Part shown: positions 53,916 through 60,962 of the stretch, in pieces | Numbering within the stretch: position 1 is the first letter of the stretch | Layout of the letters: the number at the start of each line of letters is the position of its first letter | Source: Amnibacterium kyonggiense | GTDB taxonomy: Bacteria > Actinomycetota > Actinomycetes > Actinomycetales > Microbacteriaceae | NCBI RefSeq assembly: GCF_004364555.1 | Contig: NZ_SOAM01000001.1 | Coordinates: 62,001 to 126,000 of the forward strand | Direction: 5' to 3' | Length of the DNA: 64,000 nucleotides | Notes under the pieces: model-generated | Told to the model about the DNA's origin: nothing | The model's database searches: none | Seen by the model: only the letters and a program-made list of their open reading frames with translations | Program-made: the position numbers and the translations under genes

Positions 53916-54766
53916 GCGGGGCGCCGGTCGTGGAGGTCGCCGACCTGAGCAAGCGGTACGGCGACCGGACGGCGCTCGACGGGGTGTCGTTCAGCATCGA
54001 GCGAGGTGAGACCTTCGCGCTGCTCGGCCCGAACGGCGCCGGCAAGTCGACGACCATCGAGATCCTCGAGGGCTACCGCCGGCGCTCGGGCGGCAGCGCC
54101 CTGGTGCTCGGCGAGGACCCGGGGACGGCCGGGCTCGCCTGGAAGGCCCGGATCGGCGTCGTGCTGCAGTCGAGCACGGAGGCGGAGGCCGCGACCGTGC
54201 GGGAGCTGCTGACGCACGTCGCCGCCTTCTTCCCCGATCCGCGCCCGGTCGACGAGACGCTCGAGGCGGTCGGGCTCACCGACGACGCCCGCACCCGGAT
54301 CCGCGCGCTGTCCGGCGGGCGGCGGCGGCGCCTCGACGTCGCGCTCGGCATCGTCGGCCGACCGGAGCTGCTCTTCCTCGACGAGCCGACCACGGGCTTC
54401 GACCCCGAGGCGCGGCGCCGGTTCTGGCAGCTGATCGAGCAGCTGAAGGCGGAGGGCACCACGATCCTCCTGACGACCCACTACCTCGACGAGGCCGCGG
54501 CGCTCGCCGACCGGGCGGCGGTCGTCGCGGCGGGCCGCCTGCTCGCCATCGGTCCTGTGGACGCGATCGGCTCGCCGGCGGCACGCGTGCCGATCGTGCG
54601 CTGGCGCGACGCCGACGGCCGCCACGAGGAGCGGACGGAGGAGCCCGCGACGCTCGTCGCCCGGCTCGTCGCCGCCGCCGGGGGCGAGCCGGAGGACGTC
54701 GAGATCCGCCGCCCCTCCCTCGAGGACGTCTACCTCGGCCTCATCGGCGACGAGGGCGTCGCGTGA
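53912..54766 (+). CDS. ABC transporter ATP-binding protein (ABC-2 exporter)
   Basis: 284 residues. Walker A GPNGAGKST near 39-47, a modified signature LSGGRRRRLDVAL near 132-144, Walker B LLFLDEPTTGFDPEA near 150-164 and the H-loop LLTTHYLDEA near 187. C-terminal extension of the DrrA/YadG kind. It pairs with the ABC-2 permease that follows with a 4-bp overlap. Typical role: drug or lipid export. Confidence 0.94.
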   Translation: MSGAPVVEVADLSKRYGDRTALDGVSFSIERGETFALLGPNGAGKSTTIEILEGYRRRSGGSALVLGEDPGTAGLAWKARIGVVLQSSTEAEAATVRELLTHVAAFFPDPRPVDETLEAVGLTDDARTRIRALSGGRRRRLDVALGIVGRPELLFLDEPTTGFDPEARRRFWQLIEQLKAEGTTILLTTHYLDEAAALADRAAVVAAGRLLAIGPVDAIGSPAARVPIVRWRDADGRHEERTEEPATLVARLVAAAGGEPEDVEIRRPSLEDVYLGLIGDEGVA

Positions 54767-55599
54767 GCGCCGGCGCGTTCACGCCCGGCCGCAGGCTGCG
54801 GCTCGGCGCCGCGCGCGTCCGCTGGGAGGTGCGCCAGTACTTCCGCGAGCGCGACACCGTGTTCTTCACGTTCCTGTTCCCGACCGTGATCTTCCTGGTG
54901 TTCGCGGCGGCGTTCAGCGCGTCCGACCCGGTCGGTGCGCGGCCGGACGGCACCGGGGGCATCACCGTCGCCGCCTACTACCTGCCGGGGCTCGTCGCCG
55001 CCGGCGTCGTCCTCTCGGGCGTGCAGAACCTCGGCATCGCGATCGCGCAGGAGCGGAGCGACGGCACGCTGAAGCGGCTCGGCGGCTCCCCGCTGCCCGT
55101 CGTGTCGTACTTCATCGGGAAGGCCGGCTCGGTGCTCGTCACCGCAGTCGTGCAGCTGCTGCTCCTGCTCGCCGTGGCGCACCTGCTCTTCGACGTCGCG
55201 CTGCCGGACGACGCGACGCACTGGCTGCGGTTCGCATGGGTCTTCCTGCTGTCGATCCTGATGGCGACGGTCCTCGGCATCGGGATCTCCGGCATCCCCC
55301 GCACCGGGCGGTCCGCCAGCGCCGTCATCGTCCCGATCCTGCTCGTGCTGCAGTTCGTGTCCGGCGTCTACTTCACCTTCACCGACCTGCCGACCTGGTT
55401 GCAGGACGTGGCGAGCGTCTTCCCGGTGAAGTGGGTGGCGCAGGGCATGCGGTCGGCGTTCCTGCCCGAGCACTTCGCGGCGGCGGAGCGGGGCGGCAGC
55501 TGGGACCTCGGCACGACGGCCGTCGTGCTGGTCGCGTGGACCGTCGTCGGGCTCGTCGCCGCGCGGCTCACCTTCCGGTGGGTCCGCCGCGACGGCTGA
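54763..55599 (+). CDS. ABC-2 type transporter permease
   Basis: 278 residues, six membrane helices beginning near 30 (TVFFTFLFPTVIFLVFAAAF). ABC-2 family features: SGVQNLGIAIAQERSDGTLKRLGGSPLPV near 86-114 and the C-terminal FPVKWVAQGMRSAFLPEHFA. Start GTG 54763 overlaps the ATPase stop. It forms the membrane part of the DrrAB-like exporter. Confidence 0.93.
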   Translation: MSAGAFTPGRRLRLGAARVRWEVRQYFRERDTVFFTFLFPTVIFLVFAAAFSASDPVGARPDGTGGITVAAYYLPGLVAAGVVLSGVQNLGIAIAQERSDGTLKRLGGSPLPVVSYFIGKAGSVLVTAVVQLLLLLAVAHLLFDVALPDDATHWLRFAWVFLLSILMATVLGIGISGIPRTGRSASAVIVPILLVLQFVSGVYFTFTDLPTWLQDVASVFPVKWVAQGMRSAFLPEHFAAAERGGSWDLGTTAVVLVAWTVVGLVAARLTFRWVRRDG

Positions 55600-55602
55600 G
55601 GC

Positions 55603-56856
55603 TCAGGCCGCCGCCGGGCGGCGGGCGGTCTCGGGCCGCGGCTGCAGCGAGGTGACGACGCGGTCCGCGAGCTTGCGCATCGGCGCCTTGCGGCCGACGT
55701 CCCCGGGCCAGCGGACGGCGGCGACGCGGCGGTCGAAGCGCGTCGCGTCCTGACCCTCCTCGTACACGTGGTGCAGGCCGTGGGCACCGAGGAAGGCGCT
55801 GAAACGATCGAACCGCTCGCCGAGCCCGGCGTTGAACGCGGTGAGGTCGGTCTCCGCGTACAGCTCGGCGGCGTCGGTGTCGGGGCGCACCTGCTTCATC
55901 GTGCGGTGCGGGATGTCGTAGTAGCGCACCAGCTCGAGGGTGCGGGAGTCGTGCGCGAGCACCATCGCGGGCGTGCCGGCCAGCAGCGCGGCGATGTTCC
56001 CGTGGATCCGGGTGCCGAAGCTGAAGTCGAAGTCGGCGAGGTACCGCATCCACGGCTCCGGGTCCACGAAGAAGCTCGTGCGGCCGTCGCGGACCAGCGG
56101 GTGCGCGTGGTGCGTCGGCAGCACCGTCTGATCCGTCGAGTGCGCCTTGCTGCGGTGGCGGTGGCTCAGCAGCATCCCGAGCGCGTCGCGGTGCTGCGCG
56201 GCGTACCGGAGGTGCGGGTAGCGCTCGGTGTGGCGCTCGACGATCGGGCCGAGGCCCGGCACGTACGGGGAGAGGTTCAGGCTGATCCGCGACGCCGCGG
56301 TCAGCGCCCGCACGCGCTTCTCGACGCGCAGGCCGGGACCGCGGAGGAACACCGAGGGGCAGCCGATCACCTCCACGTCCGAGAACCCGAGGCTCTTGAG
56401 GTAGCGCTCCGTGAACTCGCCGCGCACGCCGATGGAGGGCGACCGCTCGAGCACCGCTCGCACGAACCGGGAGACCGACTCCTTCATCGCGTCGAGCCGC
56501 TCGATCCTCCCGTCGAGCCGCAGCTGGGCGCCGACGCCGAGGATCGTGACGGGCACCCGCAGCGCCTCGATCGTCTCGGACATCCGGTCGAGGGCGGCCG
56601 TGTAGCTCGGCCGGAAGGCGTTCGCGAGCGGGATGACGACGTGGTCGGCGTGCGCGTTGATCCGTGCGGCCTCGGCGCGGCCGCCCTGGATGCCGCCGAC
56701 CTCGACCTCCGTCCCCGCCGTCTGCAGCAGCTTGTAGCTGGCGCTCGAGAAGAGGAGGTTGCCGACGTTCTCGCCGATGAGGTTCTTGCGGAAGGTGGCC
56801 CGCGGGGACACCACGCGGAAGGGGTCCTTGTGCGCTCGCAGCAGGATCCGTGTCAT
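55603..56856 (-). CDS. polysaccharide pyruvyl transferase family protein
   Basis: 417 residues. N-terminal KNLIGENVGNLLFSSASYKLL near 26-46, GVGAQLRLDGRIERLDAMKE near 115-134, SIGVRGEFTERYLKSLGF near 147-164, and FSFGTRIHGNIAALLAGTPAMVL near 275-297 are the PS_pyruv_trans pattern (R-x-H/HG for substrate). It would add pyruvate ketals to cell-surface sugars. No capsule genes are adjacent, so it seems isolated. GTCATC start ATG 56856. Confidence 0.85.
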   Translation of the reverse strand: MTRILLRAHKDPFRVVSPRATFRKNLIGENVGNLLFSSASYKLLQTAGTEVEVGGIQGGRAEAARINAHADHVVIPLANAFRPSYTAALDRMSETIEALRVPVTILGVGAQLRLDGRIERLDAMKESVSRFVRAVLERSPSIGVRGEFTERYLKSLGFSDVEVIGCPSVFLRGPGLRVEKRVRALTAASRISLNLSPYVPGLGPIVERHTERYPHLRYAAQHRDALGMLLSHRHRSKAHSTDQTVLPTHHAHPLVRDGRTSFFVDPEPWMRYLADFDFSFGTRIHGNIAALLAGTPAMVLAHDSRTLELVRYYDIPHRTMKQVRPDTDAAELYAETDLTAFNAGLGERFDRFSAFLGAHGLHHVYEEGQDATRFDRRVAAVRWPGDVGRKAPMRKLADRVVTSLQPRPETARRPAAA

Positions 56857-56957
56857 CGGTCGCCCCTCCCCGCACCACCCGTTCGGGGGTGCGCAGTGGG
56901 GACGGTAGGCGCGAACCTGCCCGCAGCCTGCACGGCACGCCGACCGTGCACGCGAGT

Positions 56958-58199
56958 TCAGACGAAGGCACCCACCAGCGTCGGCTCGGGCTGCAGGATC
57001 ACGCCGAACTCGCTCTGCACGCGCTGCTGGATGTACCGCGCCAGCTCGAGCACCTGGGCGGCCGTGGCGTGGCCGCCGTTCACGATCGCGAGGGTGTGCT
57101 TGCGGGAGATGTGCGCGTCCGAGCCGGGCAGCCGGAAGCCGCGCTGCACGCCGGCGTGCTCGATCAGCCAGGCCGCGGAGAGCTTGACGCGCGGCTCGCC
57201 GTCGCGGTCGGGCCGCTGCGGCAGCGCCGCGCCGAGGGGAACGACCACGTCCGGCTCGTCGCCCGAGGTGGGGAACCGTGGCGCGTCGCGCGGCAGGGTC
57301 CGCGCGAACCGCTCGGTCACGATCGGGTTGGTGAAGAAGGAGCCGACGCTGACGGACTCCGGATCCCGGTCGTCGAGCACCATGCCCTTCCCGCGCCGCA
57401 GCTCGAGGACCGTGTCGCGCAGGGCCGCGATCGGCACCCTGGCGCCGAGGGGCACGCCGAGCGCGTCCGCGAGCTGCGCGTAGGCGATCGGGGAGCTGAG
57501 CACGGGTCCGTCGCCGACGGCGCGGTGGAGCAGGAGCTCGACCGCGAGCACCACGCCCGCGAGGCCCTGCTTGAAGACGCTCGTCCGGTAGCCGAGCCGC
57601 AGCTCCGACGCGGGCAGTCGGCGGACCGTCCCCGTCTCGCGGTCCAGGAACTCGACGGCGGCGAGCGTCGCCGCGAGCTCCTGCCCGTAGGCGCCGATGT
57701 TCTGGATCGGCGCCGCGCCGCAGGACCCGGGCACGCCGGACAGCGCCTCGATGCCGCTCCATCCTTGGCGCACCGCCTCGGCGCAGAGCGCGTCCCAGGA
57801 CTCCCCCGCCTGCACGCGCACCCGCACCTCCTCCCGCTGCTGCGGCGGTCGGAGGGAGCGCTCGAGGGAGCGGAGGCGGTCCTCCGGGCTCGACGGCGGG
57901 CCGCCGTTCGCGTGGACGGCGGCGCTCAGGCGCTCGATGCCGCGGGTCGCGACCACGAGGACCGTCCCGTCGAAGCCCTCGTCACCGGCGACGACGTTCG
58001 ATCCGCCGCCCAGCACGAGCAGCGGCTCGTCGTCGGCCCAGGCGCCGAGCGCGGTCTGCACGACGTCGTCGACGGTCGTCGCCACGACGACGCGACGGGC
58101 CGGGCCGCCGACGCGCAGGGTCGTGAGGTCGGCAAGCCGAGGGGCGTCGGTCGCGGCGGACGGCTCGGCGACCGCGCGGTCGCCGGCGCCGTCAGGCAC
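56958..58199 (-). CDS. murB: UDP-N-acetylmuramate dehydrogenase
   Basis: 413 residues, type I MurB, reducing UDP-GlcNAc-enolpyruvate in peptidoglycan synthesis. FAD-binding LADLTTLRVGGPAR and LLVLGGGSNVV; substrate-domain SGVPGSCGAAPIQNIGAYG and the catalytic Ser in VGSFFTNPIV near 278; end motif SAAWLIEHAGVQRG. It is longer than usual because of an insert of about 35 Ser/Pro/Arg-rich residues near 90-125. GTG 58199 overlaps the upstream MaoC-type gene by 8 bp. Confidence 0.95.
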   Translation of the reverse strand: MPDGAGDRAVAEPSAATDAPRLADLTTLRVGGPARRVVVATTVDDVVQTALGAWADDEPLLVLGGGSNVVAGDEGFDGTVLVVATRGIERLSAAVHANGGPPSSPEDRLRSLERSLRPPQQREEVRVRVQAGESWDALCAEAVRQGWSGIEALSGVPGSCGAAPIQNIGAYGQELAATLAAVEFLDRETGTVRRLPASELRLGYRTSVFKQGLAGVVLAVELLLHRAVGDGPVLSSPIAYAQLADALGVPLGARVPIAALRDTVLELRRGKGMVLDDRDPESVSVGSFFTNPIVTERFARTLPRDAPRFPTSGDEPDVVVPLGAALPQRPDRDGEPRVKLSAAWLIEHAGVQRGFRLPGSDAHISRKHTLAIVNGGHATAAQVLELARYIQQRVQSEFGVILQPEPTLVGAFV

Positions 58200-58620
58200 G
58201 CCGCGCCTCCGACGGGCTCGTCCGGACGCGCACCTGGGCGCGCCCCAGCACGGTCTGCCCGTCGACCTTCGCGGTCACGTCGATGCGGGCCTCCCCGTCG
58301 CCGACCTGGCCGACCTTCGCCTCCAGCTCGAGCCGCACCGCGCCCTCCGGGGGCACCGGGACGGGACGCGTGAACCGCACGCCGTACTCGATCACGCGGT
58401 CCACGCCGAAGCGCTCGACGACCGGCTGGATCGCGAGGCCCATCGTGAGCATCCCGTGCGCGAGCACGCCCGGCAGGCCGACGGCGGTCGCGACGTCGTC
58501 GCGGTAGTGGATGGGGTTGAAGTCCCCGGAGGCACCCGCGTAGTGGACGAGCGCGTCCCGGTCGATGTCGTGCGAGCCGGTCGCGACGACCTGGCCGACC
58601 TCCAGCCGCTCGTCGCTCAT
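58192..58620 (-). CDS. MaoC-type (R)-specific dehydratase (HadB-like)
   Basis: 142 residues, single hot-dog domain. The hydratase-2 motif YAGASGDFNPIHYRDDVA near 28-45 carries the catalytic Asp and His, and LPGVLAHGMLTMGLAIQPV follows. In the conserved actinobacterial hadA-hadB arrangement the subunits act as a 3-hydroxyacyl dehydratase. Overlaps HadA-like upstream by 4 bp and murB downstream by 8 bp. Confidence 0.9.
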   Translation of the reverse strand: MSDERLEVGQVVATGSHDIDRDALVHYAGASGDFNPIHYRDDVATAVGLPGVLAHGMLTMGLAIQPVVERFGVDRVIEYGVRFTRPVPVPPEGAVRLELEAKVGQVGDGEARIDVTAKVDGQTVLGRAQVRVRTSPSEARRA

Positions 58621-59063
58621 GCGTCGCCCCGGACGACGAGCGTGGAGATCGCGGTGACGACGTGCGAGCCCGTCTCGTCGCGGATCTCGGAGTCCGACGT
58701 GACCATCGCGTTGCCGCCGAGCAGCTTCACGTCCGTCACCGTCATGGTCGCGGTCAGGAGGTCCCCGGCGACGATCGGCCGGCTGAAGCGGAACCGCTGC
58801 TCGCCGTGGACGACGCGCGAGAAGTCGACGCCGGCGGACTCGTCGGCGAGCAGCTGCTGGAGCGTCGCCTCCTGCAGCACGACGGCGAACGTCGGCGGCG
58901 CCACGACGTCGGGGTACCCGGCGCCGCGGGCGGCGTCGGGGTCGAGGCTGAGCGGGTCGGTCGAGCCGACCGCGCGGGCGAACTCCCGGACCTTCTCGCG
59001 CCCGACGAGGTAGGGCGCGGTCTCGGGGTACACCCGGCCCTTGAGATCGGCGGTGACGGTCAC
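58617..59063 (-). CDS. MaoC-like dehydratase N-terminal domain protein (HadA-like)
   Basis: 148 residues of the FAS1-DH/HadA hot-dog type: YLVGREKVREFARAVGSTDPL near 18-38, VVAPPTFAVVLQEATLQQLL near 52-71, and GEQRFRFSRPIVAGDLLTA. It should pair with the HadB-like protein. GTG 59063 is chosen: TACGAT, six bases upstream on the minus strand, fits a leaderless -10 box. Confidence 0.88.
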   Translation of the reverse strand: MTVTADLKGRVYPETAPYLVGREKVREFARAVGSTDPLSLDPDAARGAGYPDVVAPPTFAVVLQEATLQQLLADESAGVDFSRVVHGEQRFRFSRPIVAGDLLTATMTVTDVKLLGGNAMVTSDSEIRDETGSHVVTAISTLVVRGDA

Positions 59064-59130
59064 GCCTGCATCGTAGTCAGGCGCACGGGCCGCCCAGCGG
59101 ATGCTCGAACCTCCCGAGAAGACTGGCGGC

Positions 59131-60006
59131 ATGAGCACGAAGACCACCCTCCCCTCCCGCCTGATCGGCTCCCGGTCCGTCGCCGCGATCGGCCTCGGCG
59201 CCATGCCCATGTCGATCGAGGGGCGCCCCGACGAGGCGCGATCGATCGCGACCATCCACGCGGCGCTCGACGCCGGCGTCACCCTGATCGACACGGCGGA
59301 CAGCTACCACCTGCTCGCCGGCGAGGTCGGGCACAACGAGCGGCTGATCGCCCGCGCCCTCGAGACGTACGAGGGCGACAAGGAGGACGTGCTCGTCGCG
59401 ACGAAGGGCGGCCACCTGCGCCCCGGCGACGGGTCGTGGACCCAGGACGGCTCGGCGAGCCACCTGATCGAGGCCGCGGAGGCGTCGCGCGAGGCGCTCG
59501 GTGTCGAGGCCATCGACCTCTACCAGTTCCACCGCCCGGACCCGCGCGTGAAGTTCGCGGAGTCGGTCGGCGCGCTCGTGCACCTGCTCGACACGGGCGT
59601 CATCCGGATGGCCGGCCTCTCGAACGTGACCGTCGACCAGATCGAGGAGGCGCAGGAGATCACGGACGGGCGCATCGTCTCCGTGCAGAACCAGTTCTCC
59701 CCCGCGTTCCGCAGCTCGCTGCCGGAGCTCCGTGCCTGCGCCGAGCTCGGGATCGCGTTCCTCCCCTACAGCCCCCTCGGCGGCATCGGCAGCGCCGCGG
59801 ACCTCGGCAAGGTGAACGCCGCGTTCCAGCGCATCGCCGACGACCGCGGCGTGAGCCCGCAGCAGGTCGCGCTCGCGTGGGAGCTGTCGCTCGCGCCGGT
59901 CGTGATCCCGATCCCCGGCGCCTCGCGCCCGGAGACGATTCGCGACTCGGCGGCCGCCGCCGAGCTGCACCTCACGGAGGAGGAGCTCGCCTCGCTGAAC
60001 GCGTGA
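59131..60006 (+). CDS. aldo/keto reductase
   Basis: 291 residues. Catalytic Asp/Tyr in GVTLIDTADSYHLLAGEVGHNE near 50-71, Lys in VLVATKGGHLRPGDG near 89, and His in YQFHRPDPRVKF near 130. NADPH-binding IPIPGASRPETIRDSAAAAEL near 264-284. It belongs to the large AKR group; substrate unknown. ATG 59131 begins MSTKTTLPSRL; divergent from the HadA-like gene. Confidence 0.9.
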   Translation: MSTKTTLPSRLIGSRSVAAIGLGAMPMSIEGRPDEARSIATIHAALDAGVTLIDTADSYHLLAGEVGHNERLIARALETYEGDKEDVLVATKGGHLRPGDGSWTQDGSASHLIEAAEASREALGVEAIDLYQFHRPDPRVKFAESVGALVHLLDTGVIRMAGLSNVTVDQIEEAQEITDGRIVSVQNQFSPAFRSSLPELRACAELGIAFLPYSPLGGIGSAADLGKVNAAFQRIADDRGVSPQQVALAWELSLAPVVIPIPGASRPETIRDSAAAAELHLTEEELASLNA

Positions 60007-60036
60007 GCTGGAGCACCTCCGGCACCCGCCCCGCAG

Positions 60037-60117
60037 CACTTCGGCAGGCCGGAACGGGTTCGGCAGGCCCGATGCGCCGCCGTCGGCCTGCCGAAGCGCG
60101 CACGGCCTGCCGAAGCG
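60037..60117. repeat. composite inverted repeat of TTCGGCAGGCC units
   Basis: Two direct copies of TTCGGCAGGCC (about 60040 and 60059) are followed by two copies of its complement GGCCTGCCGAAGC (about 60085 and 60103). Arms of about 33 bp can pair overall. It lies downstream of the aldo/keto reductase and before the convergent peptide-gene terminator. Confidence 0.75.
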
Positions 60118-60132
60118 CTCGCCCGGAGACGG

Positions 60133-60171
60133 CGAAAGCCCCCTGCGATCGGGAGTCGCAGGGGGCTTTCG
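60133..60171. terminator. strong terminator hairpin next to the 27-codon gene
   Basis: CGAAAGCCCCCTGCGA and TCGCAGGGGGCTTTCG form a perfect 16-bp stem with a 7-nt loop. It lies 33 bp after the stop of the small peptide gene (minus strand) and also faces the aldo/keto reductase gene; CTTTCG on either side gives a weak U-run in each direction. Confidence 0.85.
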
Positions 60172-60203
60172 TGACCGTGGTCAGCGATCGGTGTTCGACC
60201 GTG

Positions 60204-60287
60204 TCACTGGCAGCTGTCGCACTGCAGCAGATCCATCGGGTCGACCGGAATCGCGTAGCCGTCGATGCTCTCCGTGTCGAAGTTCAT
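60204..60287 (-). CDS. 27-aa peptide ending in Cys-Asp-Ser-Cys-Gln, function unknown
   Basis: The frame encodes MNFDTESIDGYAIPVDPMD followed by LLQCDSCQ. It has a near-perfect ribosome-binding site GAAAGGAG seven bases before the ATG, a TATATG -10-like box (60380-60375) about 90 bp upstream, and a strong terminator 33 bp after the stop, so it looks like a complete transcription unit. An acidic, helix-poor N-terminal part and a Cys23-x-x-Cys26 tail are visible. An in-frame upstream extension to 60389 has no such site. It could be a RiPP precursor, a metal-binding micropeptide or a leader peptide; no modifying enzyme is adjacent. Confidence 0.6.
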   Translation of the reverse strand: MNFDTESIDGYAIPVDPMDLLQCDSCQ

Positions 60288-60677
60288 GACCGCTCCTTTC
60301 CGCTCGCTGCCACCGACCTTCCCCAGTCGATGGCATGTGGTGCACTTCCCCCGCCGTGGAGCGAGTGAGAACACCATATACCGGGGCACCGATAGAAACG
60401 AGCCCCAACATGTAGTGGCAGTGACCTCTCAGGCGTGTCGCCCGGAACGGCGCGGATCGGCGGCTCGCAGCCCCGCGTGTCGCGGCGTGTCGGCCTTGCG
60501 GCGGCACGATTCCACGCCACTCCGGCACCGCGCCGGACGGACGCTCGAGCGACGGCACCGCGCAGTGCCGTCGACGCCGCGAACGGGGGACGACATGCGC
60601 ATCGCAGCGGAAGAGGGGCGCGGGAGCGGGATGCTAGAGTCGTCGTCGCTTCCGGCCCGGGATCGGGCCTGACGCGC
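60288..60677. other. 390-bp intergenic region with promoters and hairpins
   Basis: No convincing gene was seen. It contains the TATATG box for the 27-codon gene (60375-60380), three direct GCGTGTCG units (60433-60440, 60475-60482, 60485-60492) that echo the inner core of the family A palindromes, a CGACGGCAC/GTGCCGTCG hairpin at 60550-60573, and TAGAGT (60635-60640), a likely -10 box for the tRNA-Thr/tRNA-Met genes. Confidence 0.5.
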
Positions 60678-60749
60678 GCCCCGATAGCTCAGTGGTAGAG
60701 CATCTCCATGGTAAGGAGAAGGTCAAGAGTTCAATCCTCTTTCGGGGCT
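60678..60749 (+). tRNA. tRNA-Thr (GGT anticodon)
   Basis: Acceptor stem GCCCCGA/TCGGGGC, D-arm GCTCAGTGGTAGAGC, anticodon loop ATGGTAA between TCTCC and GGAGA, T-arm with AGTTCAATCCT, discriminator T. 72 nt, no encoded CCA. Confidence 0.96.
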
Positions 60750-60792
60750 CGGACCGACTGACCCGCACACCCCGCGGACCAGCGGCCCTCGC

Positions 60793-60866
60793 GGCGGGGT
60801 AGCTCAGGTGGTTAGAGCACACGGCTCATAATCGTGGTGTCGCGGGTTCAAGTCCCGCCCCCGCTA
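60793..60866 (+). tRNA. tRNA-Met (CAT anticodon, elongator-like)
   Basis: Acceptor stem GGCGGGG/CCCCGCT with one G-T pair, D-arm GCTCAGGTGGTTAGAGC, anticodon loop CTCATAA, T-arm GCGGGTTCAAGTCCCGC, discriminator A. The anticodon stem lacks the three G-C pairs of initiator tRNA. 43 bp after tRNA-Thr; probably cotranscribed. Confidence 0.95.
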
Positions 60867-60898
60867 CGTCAGGCCCGGATCTCCACGGGCCGCACGAT

Positions 60899-60927
60899 CG
60901 GCCCGGAGTCATCTCGACTCCGGGCCG
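60899..60927. terminator. hairpin between tRNA-Met and the APC permease gene
   Basis: CGGCCCGGAGTC and GACTCCGGGCCG form a perfect 12-bp stem with a 5-nt loop. It lies between the convergent tRNA operon and permease gene and can serve both. Confidence 0.8.
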
Positions 60928-60962
60928 ATCCGCGTTCGACCGCATCCCGGTCACCGCATCGG

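Noticed and set aside
60204-60389. A 61-residue version of the small peptide with an upstream extension
   Set aside because: The extension has no ribosome-binding site, contains the putative -10 box region, and the strong GAAAGGAG site points to the internal ATG at 60287.
60793-60866. Initiator tRNA
   Set aside because: It lacks the three consecutive G-C pairs in the anticodon stem and has a paired first acceptor position (G-T), so it is elongator-like.
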